Assembly (NCBI GenBank): GCA_025890175.1
Contig: JANPYM010000001.1
Location: forward strand, 3,388,971 to 3,452,970
Source: Ciborinia camelliae
Lineage: Eukaryota > Ascomycota > Leotiomycetes > Helotiales > Sclerotiniaceae
DNA length: 64,000 nt
Reading direction: 5' to 3'
The position numbers and the translations under genes are program-made. Below, in pieces: positions 26,796 to 36,927 of the stretch; position 1 is the stretch's first letter, and the number at the start of each line of letters is the position of its first letter. Below the pieces are notes generated by a model. The model saw nothing but the letters and a program-made list of their open reading frames with translations, did not search any database and was not told the DNA's origin.

Positions 26796-27390
26796 TTTAA
26801 AGTCGAATTGCTTTCCTGTATATAATGAAAGCTTTTAGTGCTCAAATTTACCTTTGCAAGAATGACTTTCCACTGCTATTTGTTTCGAGAGTATGGTCGA
26901 AGATATTTGATAGCAAAGGTAACCTAGTGTATTGGATCCTAGGGTGATATCAGCTGAAGTGTCTTGATTTTGGACCTTAAAACATATCGAACGTGATATT
27001 CCAGAAAATTAAATTCCAGAATGGTGTCAAATAAGGTGGGATTGGTCGGAAAACTGGTATGGAATATTTGTAAGGTACAGAACTTCAGGGCGCATATTAC
27101 CAATTTGATACTCTAGATATCGTTTCCGAAACGGGGCCGGTCATCTTGGAATTCCGTTGAAGCAGTACAGGCATTTATAATCAATAAGTAAGATTTCTGT
27201 ACTAGGTTTAAAGGAATGAACTCTCATTTCACATGTATAAAAGGCACAAAGTTTACTCACGTCAACTTATATTATCAATACCATCTATCTGCATCCCTTG
27301 TATCTGCGAAGCCCCAATTCGAACGACCATCTCAGATCTCCAAGTCATTCTCTATAAAAGTCCTTTGACGCCGAGAAAATCACCACGGCA
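26796..27390. promoter_or_regulatory. Intergenic region between reductase and SnoaL-like gene
   Basis: About 600 bp between tandem genes. It holds a candidate TATA-like CATGTATAAAAGG at 27231-27243, about 150 bp before the downstream ATG. No ORF. Confidence 0.4.
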
Positions 27391-27861
27391 ATGGCGGCGG
27401 TTACATCGGATCACGAACTCATCAGAAACGTAATCGCAAATATTGCAATTTCATTTGATACGAACGACTTCGCAGAGCTTCGAGGTTCGTTTACGGAAGA
27501 CTGTGTGGCGGACTATACCGGTTCGCTTGGTCTCATGAAAGGCATCGACGCTGTTATCGAGCAGCTGCAGAAGACTATCGGGCACGTTACCACCTTCCAC
27601 GGCTTGAGCACGCAAGCTATTCAGCTCACGGGGAAGGATACGGCCGAAGCTACGACGTATTGCTCCGCGAGTCATTACGTAGGCGACAAGTCGTTCTTCG
27701 CCGAAGCTAGGTATTTCGATAAGCTTGTCAAAGTGACAGAGGGAAAAACCGTGAAGTGGTTGATCGACCACCGCTTAACTACGATGATGGGCGTTCCACG
27801 GGGCGATGTCTCCATATTCAACATGGACTTGGAAGGATGGGTGGATACCTTAAAGGTCTGA
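27391..27861 (+). CDS. SnoaL-like (NTF2-fold) protein
   Basis: Single-exon gene, 156 aa. The layout is that of SnoaL-like domains: an N-terminal helix with IRNVIANIAISFDTNDFAEL, then FTEDCVADYTG, GIDAVIEQLQ, TFHGLSTQAI, DTAEATTYCSASHYV, ARYFDKLVKV and KWLIDHRLTTMMGVPRGD. Proteins of this fold act as small cyclases, hydratases or isomerases in polyketide and related pathways. I infer a metabolic enzyme, but no substrate can be named. No signal peptide. It follows the reductase in the same orientation. Confidence 0.8.
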   Translation: MAAVTSDHELIRNVIANIAISFDTNDFAELRGSFTEDCVADYTGSLGLMKGIDAVIEQLQKTIGHVTTFHGLSTQAIQLTGKDTAEATTYCSASHYVGDKSFFAEARYFDKLVKVTEGKTVKWLIDHRLTTMMGVPRGDVSIFNMDLEGWVDTLKV

Positions 27862-28413
27862 AAAACTCCGATTTCCACGAGCGGAGCATGTATCTGATTA
27901 GGTGAGATACTCCTTTGAAATTCGTGGCTGACCTTGGCTAACATCAAACTTAGACCATGAAACCAGCATTCTACCCCAGCCATTGACTTGTGGAAAAAGA
28001 TTAGAAGAGGTGGATCAATAGAGTTCTAAGAACAAGTCTTTGAGACCTAATATCTTGTAATAAATTCATGTTTACTACGTATGTTCGATTTAATGTGATA
28101 ATTCAGATTCAACATGGAACCGATGATGTTAAAGTTTTCCTTCCTAGTGTATAGAAATATTATCTAAAACAATAAACCTCGAAATAAATAATACAGCACT
28201 TTCCACTAATTTCCAAGCTTGGACACTAGTCATATTGAAACGAAAGTGAAGAAAGAAAGATAAGTGCGATTAAAGGTAAAAAGGGCAAGAGCCTCAACTT
28301 TTTGAAAGACAATATCGTCATCAGTTGCGGGGGTTGGTGGGTTTTTGGATGGGGGGCGGAGGATAATAGTATAAATCACCACAGCTTCCAGAACTGCTAA
28401 GGGCATAGTCTCA
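27862..28413. other. Intergenic region
   Basis: 3' region of the SnoaL-like gene and of the broken regulator on the other strand; I see nothing else in it. Confidence 0.4.
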
Positions 28414-29203
28414 TCAAGTCTTTCGGGCTTCTTCTCGGCTTCCTGTTAGTTCACGGCTAGATAAAAGTACATTTAGACCGACCCGATCAACAATCAGATC
28501 CAGCTCCCTTAGAATTGTGTTCCTTATAACCTCCTCAGCTCCTACACATTGCCAATGCCACATCTTGACCAAGGTTTTGCAAGTCGCAAGTAGCCGCGGC
28601 AGAGCATTGCGTTGAGCAAAATGGGTGAAATGAAATATTGGAGAGAGTTAGAATTCCTCGACCAGCATCCGGGGCCAAGTACGAAGAACTCGGAATATGA
28701 GCTTCATGCTGTGATTCGCTAAAGCAACTGAGCTTGAGTCCGGAGACGGGTGTTGTTGAAGAGAGGGAACGGGCTTAGATTGATCGAACCCGTGAGAAAT
28801 GCGGCCATGGTCATGATCCAATGATGTCAGCCCTTGGCTGTCAATATATTGCGAAGACGGTAAAGCAAGGAAGGTCTGATGGCGGCATTGAGGACCAGGA
28901 TCCTAAATCCAAGAAAAAGGAGTCGAACAGAGTAGGGTCAAATTTCGACTGCAAAGGCTGTGGTTGGAAATTTTTAGAGATATCTAGAGACGGCATGCTT
29001 GTCATATTTCTATCAATTCCGAGCTCGCTATTCTCGTTTGCAAAAGTGTTGGACTCTTCGGTACTGGTATACTGACACGGGATACCGCGTATATGGCATC
29101 GTGAGCAACTGGGCCGTTTCAAGGTGCAATTTGTTTCATCTGTAACACAGTGATGGCACGCCCTACGCCGTCGTGATTGATTTTTGTTACAATTATTCTT
29201 CAA
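28414..29203 (-). pseudogene. Decayed Zn2Cys6 transcription factor
   Basis: The frame 29203..28841 encodes a Gal4-type zinc cluster: RRRRACHHCVTDETNC, then TLKRPSCSRCHIRGIPCQY. The six Cys have near-canonical spacing (CxxCx6C...CxxCx6C), preceded by a basic stretch. There is no ATG in frame: the residue where Met would stand is encoded by TTG, and the frame is closed upstream by TAA. After residue 120 the frame hits TGA, with further TGA and TAA stops, then reads on as coding-like text (SSTTPVSGLKLSCF, IPSSSYLAPDAGRG). A second frame near 28614-28414 continues with GAEEVIRNTILRELDLIVDR. I could not find splice sites that rescue it, so loss of function by start loss, stops and a frameshift is the simplest reading. 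A spliced gene with a short upstream exon remains possible. Confidence 0.5.
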
Positions 29204-31071
29204 ATGGCGACTGAGCGATGATTCTGAAGGTTAAATGCAGATCAAAAGAAAAGCCTTGCGATTCGCGGTGGTTAAACATGGCTCCAAAAAACAGTCCCCT
29301 ATCCTTCCGTCCGCAGATTTCACTTCCATCGTGTTGTAGCGGAGATTGGGTTGTGGGGGTAAATGTGAAGAAGAGAGCTCGGATTTCCGAGCTGCTTAAT
29401 CAGCGAGACCGTCGAAGAGCCACCCAGCATAACAATTTTCACCATTCCGCGCATTTGAAGAATTCCGTTTCTTCTAGGAGACCGTCGCCAATCTCTGCAG
29501 TCTCCGATCTTCTTGTTATGGTATCGGGCACCGCTGACTAAGCTAAAAATCAATCCTAATTGGGCCGAAAACCCAGTATGTCACGTTTCATGGTGACTTA
29601 TCCTACTCCTTTTCTGTACCACAAGCATGTTCCAGAACTAAATCTATCCACTTGCCTGGTGAATAATTTGAAGTCCCACGAGGTTTTCATCTATAGGGGG
29701 GGGGGGTGTTGTTCTGCATTAAAAGATTGTGAGCGTCAGCCGGCTTGTCCTGTTCCGTTGTTCACTTTGTTCTAGGGGAATTGAAATTTTGGAGATGAAG
29801 AGCCACTGAGTGCTACCAGTTCACAATCGAGGTCCAAACCAGAATAAACGGTAGAATTTACTGTAACTGATTAGCGCTCCAGGGCCGGTAAAACTTGGTG
29901 CTATAGAGAGTCAATAAACTAACTATATCCTCTCAGGCGCTCCAGGTGTATTGTTAAATTGTGGTTTTATTACATTTCAGAGAACGCAATTCGATGGCTT
30001 GAGAATGAGAAAATGAACATTCACCGACGACTACCTATGTATTGTAGCCTTCTTTCAGTTATGAACTAGTTAAAACTCTCCTGATAGAGGAATTCTGGAC
30101 GGTTACATAATAGGCGATGTTCCTCAGCTGTGATACAGCTTCAATTAGATATGTGCGACACTTGATCGCATGGTTAATGGAACCCAACAAACACTCTGGC
30201 GATAATTAGCACATTAAAATTAGATAATAAACGTTAGATCCCCATGTATATTTCGAATACACTCAGCGCGTTGAAGGTACTCGAGACTAAAAGTTGCGGC
30301 GAGAGTACTATAATTAGCAGTAAAAAATCACAGGAATGAAATTACAAGTAAAAGACCAGAACACTGTGAACTTACATATGTTTTAAAGAATGATATACCA
30401 GTAGTAAGTTGTTTGGATTTGTAGTAAAGATGACCGAGAAAACACCAAATGCTAAGAGGTTAATAGAACCGAGACTGCCTGAGGTGGTAATAGGGTAAAG
30501 ACGAGATGGTATTTTGATGTCAAAAAAGGAATGAATAGAAAAGGTTATACAATTAGAGTTAAGAGGCCAGATATTTGTAATATTAGAAAGTAAGAAATTT
30601 AGTATTAGATTAGATGTTACAGCAGAGACGATACTATCATTTTGATGTGTATAACAGCCCGTTAAGATTGAGTAGGTTAGACTAGAATAATATTGTGCAG
30701 ATGTCATTTTCGAAGGAGAATGAATTCAATTAAGAAACGAAGGATCGAAAAAGGGGGTTTCGTGACCGGAAAGTATTAGTAAGCATTGAGTCAGAGATAT
30801 CACGTCAGAAATCACTAGGTAATCAAAGGCATAGTTTCGAGGCAGAAAACAGTTCAATTCTCCGTCCGTCCCAGTCTTAACGTTCTCGGGTATTAATTTT
30901 TACCACCCTTAATACCCTTAACATCCAGTCACCAGATCGGATAATATCGCGGCCTTGGGCCCAATCAGAAAGTAAACGTCGGCAGTACTAGGCTATTGAG
31001 GGCGCCACCCTTTCAACGAACGGCAAAATGGGTTCAGGAGAGCCAACTGCTCCTCCTTCAAGTCTCCTCCC
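29204..31071. other. Intergenic region, AT-rich
   Basis: No gene I can support with confidence. It includes an 11-base G run (29696-29706). A 111-codon minus-strand ORF (30372-30707) has possible splice signals at its 3' end but no recognisable domain. Confidence 0.4.
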
Positions 31072-31622
31072 CTACTGACTTCGTCTGCGCTTGGCTCTTC
31101 TCTCCCCCTCGTCTCCACCAAGGTTCGCCTCCTGTTTCGCCTTTAGTTGAGTGGTTAGCAATGTATTCCGAACTATAGATCCCGAGAAGTGACAATTGAA
31201 TATGGCATCAGTGGGGATATACGTACTCTCATCTCTTCAAGCTCTGCCTTCAATGCAGTGATTTCCTCTTCCTTCTCCGCAAGCTCCTGGTTCTTTCTTT
31301 CAACCGTCGTCTCCTTCTGCTTGCCCTCTGTCCACCACTTGTGGATCTCGTCGTCCTTGTCGAGGATCTTATCCTCAAGTTCTTCCTGTTATTGAATTAT
31401 TAGTAATCTCTCAAAGCCAGGGGTGAGTTCGCTACTAGATTTGGTAAGACTTACGATCTTTTGATTCTTCCGTCTGATCTCTGCATCCTTCAAACGAAGG
31501 CCTATGTTCGCCAACGCCAATGCGTTGGCGCCGAAGTCCTGGCTGAGTGTCTCCGGAGCCGGTTGTGCTTCCGCGTGGAAGTCTGGCATTGTCTCGTCCG
31601 AGGAATTTGGTGACTCAGACAT
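31072..31622 (-). CDS. Small coiled-coil protein of unknown function, three exons
   Basis: Exons complement(31072..31140, 31227..31385, 31455..31622), 131 aa. The phases agree and the second intron has a TGCTAACC branch site. The spliced product runs from an acidic N-terminus (MSESPNSSDETMPDFHAEAQ) into a continuous charged heptad-rich coil: ALALANIGLRLKDAEIRRKN, EELEDKILDKDDEIHKWW, VERKNQELAEKEEEITALKA. It ends with a basic cluster, RRAKRRRSQ, that could be a nuclear signal. The fact that the coil runs through both splice junctions supports the model. I do not recognise a family. It is divergent from the 859-residue gene (about 650 bp apart). Confidence 0.7.
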
Positions 31623-32273
31623 GCTTGGTCGTTGAATGAGTGGTTCGAAATTTTTGTCTTTTTGGTTGAATGGTTGAATGGTGTAAGTTCTCTTTGCGTA
31701 GATCGAGAGATCAGTGTGTTCTTCCGCGAAAATTCAAAATATTCGGCAGCGAAAGCTGAACTTAAATACTGCCTCAGGACAGTAGCCTGTGATGAAATCT
31801 ATTGTGTTATTGTGGGGCAAGAGACAATAAAGTAATTCACCCCCAACCACCCCAAAATGGTACCAGGGCGGGCTCTAGGCTTTTAGATTAATAGCGAAAC
31901 TGCCCCTGACAGTAGAAGCTAGGATTAAAGTTGTTGCTCAGAATTCGTTTATTCAAAAATACCCCCACGCCTTCCCAACGCACTTTCCTCGAGGAAACCA
32001 AGATCAGAGTAACTCCATCGCTGTGCGCCTTCCGTCTGATTGAATCCTGGCATTTAGCTCCGTCGCACCTTCCAAAAGATTTTGCTGAATAGTCCTTCGG
32101 ATCGGAAGTTTTCCAATTGATAAAATACTTCCAATCGCAGCAAATCCTAGCATTCTCTCCCCATTTATTGACCTTTCTTTCCTGGCACAATCTCAAGAAA
32201 TATATGCTTAAGATATACAAAATTATTCCAAGAAAAGCAGCGTTATCCACAAGATATTCACACAGTACCTATA
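31623..32273. promoter_or_regulatory. Divergent intergenic region
   Basis: 650 bp between the start codons of the coiled-coil gene and the 859-residue gene. A 120-codon minus-strand ORF here (31888-32250) looks non-coding. Confidence 0.35.
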
Positions 32274-35211
32274 ATGCTACTAGAGCAGCCTGCGAAAACA
32301 ATATGCGATATGGATGGCTCGAAGTCACAGGAGCTGGACTTTAACGATATAACAGAGGAGTATCTTTGTCAAAAGACGATTTCAGACAAGAAGCTCGCGG
32401 CTTTCGCAGCAATACCCGAAAATGAGAAATTAATAGTCGAGGTGAACCTAGAAATAAAGGAGCGGGCGGAGGCTGTTTCCAGAACTTGGAAGTATCTGGG
32501 ACAATTACTTGAGAGGTTCCAGTATGCTAAATCGGTTCACTAAATCCTTTGTTTTTAATACCTGATTCTGTTCCCTGATCTTAAACTCCACCTCTCCGTT
32601 TCATCGTATGCTTTCCTAATACGGCTTTGATTCCTTATTTTCCTCATTTCTCTACAAAGATTTTCCTTAACAGGCAGTCACTGACTCTCCGATCTTGTAG
32701 GAACGAGGCGCTGGAAGTGTGGTTCACCGCCGACGAGGAGAAAAGAAGCCAAATACTTCAACGAATCATGCCTACGATGCCCGCTTCTCATCGTCCAGAC
32801 CTCAAGGCTTTATATGAACATATAAACGGGATTCCCTCGGTTGGGGCATCGAGCAGAGGTCACTACCTATGGCCTCAACTGAATCTAGAAGATTTGACAA
32901 GCAATCCTAACTTTTTGATTGACCTCCTTCTCAACAGGAGTCAACACGAACCATATAAATTTGCGCAAACAGACGCTAGAAATCTATTCTCAGGTAAGCT
33001 CCTTGCACTTTTAATTAGGCCGTGAAAAACACTAATCAATACTGCTGATTACAGGAAATGCCACGAAAGCCATACTCCAGAACTCAATACATTCCGACTT
33101 TCTAGTGCTCCTGGATCAAAACTCCTATGGAAAAATTGTTGTCGGGGACGAATCAGAATACAGTGAAGGGCACAAGAACAATAGAGCTCGGTTCGGCCGT
33201 GGAATTGGAGTCTACGAAGGATTATGCGTGATGGAAGTTCAACAGGGACTCCTGGAGTTCTTGGTCGGCTACTGTCGGGCAGTAGTCTTGGGTATGACCC
33301 ATTCGACTGAGTGGGATATACTGGCCACTCCTCTAAGAAGAAAGTGGCCTAAAACAGGCATGGATGCGATATCTTCAAAGTTCTACGGCGCACCAGAAAT
33401 ACCAACAGACTTTACAAAAGTAAAATCCATGTTCCGTGCTCGTTTGGCTTTAGCAGAGGATCATCTCTGGCTGTTGCGGGTGAACCCAGGCTATTTTGAG
33501 CAATTCGTTGCGGACAACAAATTGCGGATGTTCGGGTCGCGTGAATTGATTGACGCATTTGCTTCCTTGGAAGAATGGGATTTCTATTTGAAATTAGCAA
33601 CCGAAGCCGAAAGGCTCCAGAAAAAGTACGCAGCTACATTATCGCCCGAAGAAGAGATGCCGCAAGATTACCTCGAAGTAATTAGATTGCTAGATTACGA
33701 GTAAGTTATTGTCTGTGGCTCTTTTGGACTTTGTTGAATGCTAATCTGATTATAAAGACTCAAGAAGACAGAGGACAATACTTTTAACCAAATTCTCAAT
33801 GCTAATGACCTTTCAAGCTCCCTTAAAAATTTTAGGAGTAATCTCGTTGACGGGAACAAAGACCAAGAGCCAGAAAGGATTATTTTTCTTCGCAGCAAAA
33901 TGGTGTCAGACATGCGATTGACGTGGTTTTCCGACTTCATAGATGAATTGGAACGGAGAGTCATGGAAGAAGGCTCTCGGGGAACGAAGATATCAGCATA
34001 CGGAAAAACGCGGCCTGCTGGCTGGATCCGTGGCTATTCGGATGTCGGCCTCTTCGGAATCGCAATTGACGAGTTGTCGAAGTACCAACCATGGATCTCC
34101 CAAATACGTACAATGAGACAAGGGGAAACTAATTTGTTGAATAAAACAGTTCCAGATGAACGGGGAACCCGTTCAAGATACAGAGACTTTTTCCGGAATA
34201 GCGATTTGTTTCGTAAGTTCGGCTATCCTGAGAGCAGCTCATTCAATTACCCAGTAGAGAACAAGCGCTCAGAGGATAATATCAAAAGGTTGCGTCGCGC
34301 CGAGCTAGATCTTGATTCATTCTGGAAAAATACTGACGAGCTTTTGATGGCTTGTGGTTTACCAAATATCTTGAGGGGCGTAGATAGTGAAGGGATGTTC
34401 TGGAGTAAGTCTATCTGCTACTTTGCGGCGAGAATTATCTGACAATTCCACCTGACGAACTCCAGAATTGCAAGCTCCGATTATGACCACAAAAGTATCC
34501 GATGTGACAATGCCCAAGAGATTTCTTTCGGCCGACAATTTGAATACTAGACCCCCAAATTTTCTCCTCGCTGAGAGCATTCCATATGTAATGTTGGTTT
34601 CGGAACGTGCTATGAAAGTTTTTTCGACGATCTTTCAAGGAACGACACTAGGGGTCGACGCGAATAAGATTAAGATACACTTTCGAGAGTTCATCGGAGC
34701 CATGGAAGAGGTAGGATTCAGAGCAACCAAACACCATATTTCTATCTGGCATTTTGAGCCCGAAGGGGTCCCACTGTGGGCTAATCCTGCTTTAGCTCAT
34801 GGAATCATGATTTATGAACCGTGGCCTAATCAGAGAATCTCATTTAAATACGCGTTAGAGCTAGGCCAAAGGCTTCACAGGCGGTATGAGTGGAACATCG
34901 ACATGTTCACTGCCAAGTACAACCCGGATACCCATTGGATTGCCCGCTTTGACGACGTACAGTTTTTACATGGAGAAGAGATCACAGCGGCCCAGGAACT
35001 AGGCATATCAATGTTCGAAGTAGATATGAGGAATCAACAGATTGAAAGGCTGCAGGCGGAGGCAGGAGGTTACTTTGTTGAGAGAAAAATAAAGGATCAA
35101 CCTATTTGGTTCGGAGATATTCTTTGCGAAAGATCTGCGAAAGAAGTGTATGCCGCAAGATTGTTGAATCAGGAAGAGAAAGACAATGAAGTTGGACAGA
35201 GCAGCGAATAG
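32274..35211 (+). CDS. Fungal protein of unknown function, 859 aa, with HicA-like C-terminal segment
   Basis: Exons join(32274..32521, 32701..32993, 33055..33700, 33758..34404, 34466..35211). All phases agree. An alternative acceptor at 32673 would add nine residues to exon 2. The product is soluble, mostly helical and charged. The last exon holds IHFREFIGAMEEVGFRATKH, then HISIWHFEP (about residues 680-710), followed by MIYEPWPNQRISFKYALELG and LHRRYEWN. From memory, a similar ending (G-F...-K-x-x-G/H-S-x-W-x-F-x-P...F/YEPxP...I...R-x-G-x-R-L-x-R-x-Y-x-W) occurs in many large fungal proteins of unknown function. It looks like the double-stranded-RNA-binding-like fold of HicA mRNA interferases, which carry a His in a G-S-H-x-x-F motif. 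That link is inference. No signal peptide or membrane segment. Confidence 0.8.
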
Positions 35212-35318
35212 ATATACCCAATGATGTTTGGCAATTGGCCAGAGCATCAATAAGCAATAATAAAATGATTACACAGCGTATCTCCACTATTCAATGTCTG
35301 AATGTAGATTTGGGAATC

Positions 35319-35575
35319 GAATGACCTCGGAGGCTTATAATCTAATAGCTTCTCAGCATTAAATGACCCATAGCACTCTTCACTGCCTGGTTTGAAAGCC
35401 GAACATAGAATGATCTCTGAAGCTTAGGAGCCTTATATCATTCTTCAGTGTCTTTCAAAGCTAACAATGGGATAGCACTGAAAGCTCAGATGCCTCACGA
35501 CACCCTCCAATGCATGATTGTAATTCTAACAAGAGAATGGCGCTTCAGGCTAGATGCCTTATGACAACAAGTTCT
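35319..35575. repeat. Diverged tandem repeat, about 62-nt period
   Basis: Sequences of the form GAATGRYCTCNGARGCTTAGATGCCTTAT recur at about 35408, 35469 and 35533 (spacing 61-64 nt), with a further, more distant copy at about 35319. Copies share a GAAGCT-agATGCCT core followed by a CTTCAGTG-like block. I cannot tell whether it is part of an old mobile element. Confidence 0.5.
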
Positions 35576-36120
35576 TGACTGGCTGCGGCTGCGGAGCCTA
35601 GTAGAATACGGCATGACTATTTCATACCATCTCGAAGAGATATCAGAGCGCTGTTTCATAGGTAGTTATATGTGTCTGTGTGCTTGTCGAGATAAGTTGA
35701 CGTACCGGATGACCACTGAAGATCATCTAACGATGATAAGAAATTGTCATGTATGGGCATGGCGACGTCACAACATATATGGCGAGGTAGATTTGCAATT
35801 CTTTTGGAACGTGAACTGCTGATGTGGCGCAACTTTGAAGAGATACCATTATGTAGAACACAAAAGTAGGATTGAAAATAATATACACCTTCCGGTCTCC
35901 GGATATATAGAACGAACACCAACGAGCGCAGTCGACTTCAGGAGCACTAATATGGATCATATGAGCGTCGAAATATGATGTGTAGGGAAGGATGAATCTC
36001 AATATCTGAATTTATGATTTAGAGCCTGGGTGGTGGAGAATCATTGTAGATCCATAGTTCGTTAATCCATGGCCTGGTCAAGAGTGATGTAGTCTATCAC
36101 ATGTACTCTGTAAGCTCGAC

Positions 36121-36927
36121 TTGAATATGAGATGTGCAGGAAGATTTTCACTGATTGGCCACCCCCAGTACTTTTTTGCATGCTGGTTCCAGGTGATGGA
36201 GTTGAAGTTGAATTGCCTTTGTCGCGCAACACTTTCGCAACTATTCGGAAAATTGAGGGGTGGTGCAGTCCTTCTGGGTGATATGCGATGGGATAGCGAA
36301 GAGGAGCAGAAATTGTGTATAAAACATTTATTACACCTTCAAAAATGCCACTCCAGAAATCAATCAAGTCTCTTCAATAGTAGGAAGGTTCCCTTGATCT
36401 TCTTCGGTATTTTTCTTGGCCTCGAGCCCGACACATCTGCCGATCAATCACATCATTCGCTCAACAGCGAATTCTCTCACGCATTGACCGTTCCGGGCTA
36501 TCCCCATCTCTCCCTGAAAGCGGTACCAAGGCCACATACTGATACCCTCTTGCTCATATTTGAAGCTCAATCAGCAGATGCTGGAACTCGTTGTGATATG
36601 AATTCCACCCATCTCAATTTGAGATTGGAGACACACAACCTTTCGAGCTTCGCTATGTACGTTCCCTGGCTAGGCAATTATTATGGGCTAGCCTCACCTG
36701 TGCTTGCGAACCTTGGACGGAAGAATGGTGGAGCGGGATATGTCCTGGCTGGTGGACAGTTGGCACCTCTACTGCATAGTGGAGCAAAGTATTTCTTTGA
36801 TTTCTTTGCGTGTAATGGCACTGTTAATGGAGAGGATGCCTTGGTGCTGGTTTTTGGTGTGTTCAATGGTGATGGGGCTTCTCGGACATTTTGTGTAGCG
36901 GCAATGCTCATCAGAATGTTAATGTAG
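36121..36927 (+). CDS. Uncertain orphan ORF, 268 codons
   Basis: An 807-nt open frame, long for chance in this AT-rich DNA. The last third has ordinary coding composition (KNGGAGYVLAGGQLAPLL, ACNGTVNGEDALVLVFGVF) with purine-first codons such as GGT, GGA, GCG, GAT. The first third is rich in Cys, Phe and Leu and looks less like a real protein, so the true start may be an internal Met, for instance the one before NSTHLNLRLET. I recognise no domain. The opposite strand also has shorter open frames, so this may be fortuitous. Confidence 0.3.
   Translation: MNMRCAGRFSLIGHPQYFFACWFQVMELKLNCLCRATLSQLFGKLRGGAVLLGDMRWDSEEEQKLCIKHLLHLQKCHSRNQSSLFNSRKVPLIFFGIFLGLEPDTSADQSHHSLNSEFSHALTVPGYPHLSLKAVPRPHTDTLLLIFEAQSADAGTRCDMNSTHLNLRLETHNLSSFAMYVPWLGNYYGLASPVLANLGRKNGGAGYVLAGGQLAPLLHSGAKYFFDFFACNGTVNGEDALVLVFGVFNGDGASRTFCVAAMLIRMLM

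Noticed and set aside
30372..30707. 111-codon minus-strand ORF with possible introns downstream
   Set aside because: Splice-like signals (GTATATC..CACAG, GCTAATTATAG) exist, but the product is short, Asn/Ile/Leu-rich and unrecognised; too weak to call a gene.
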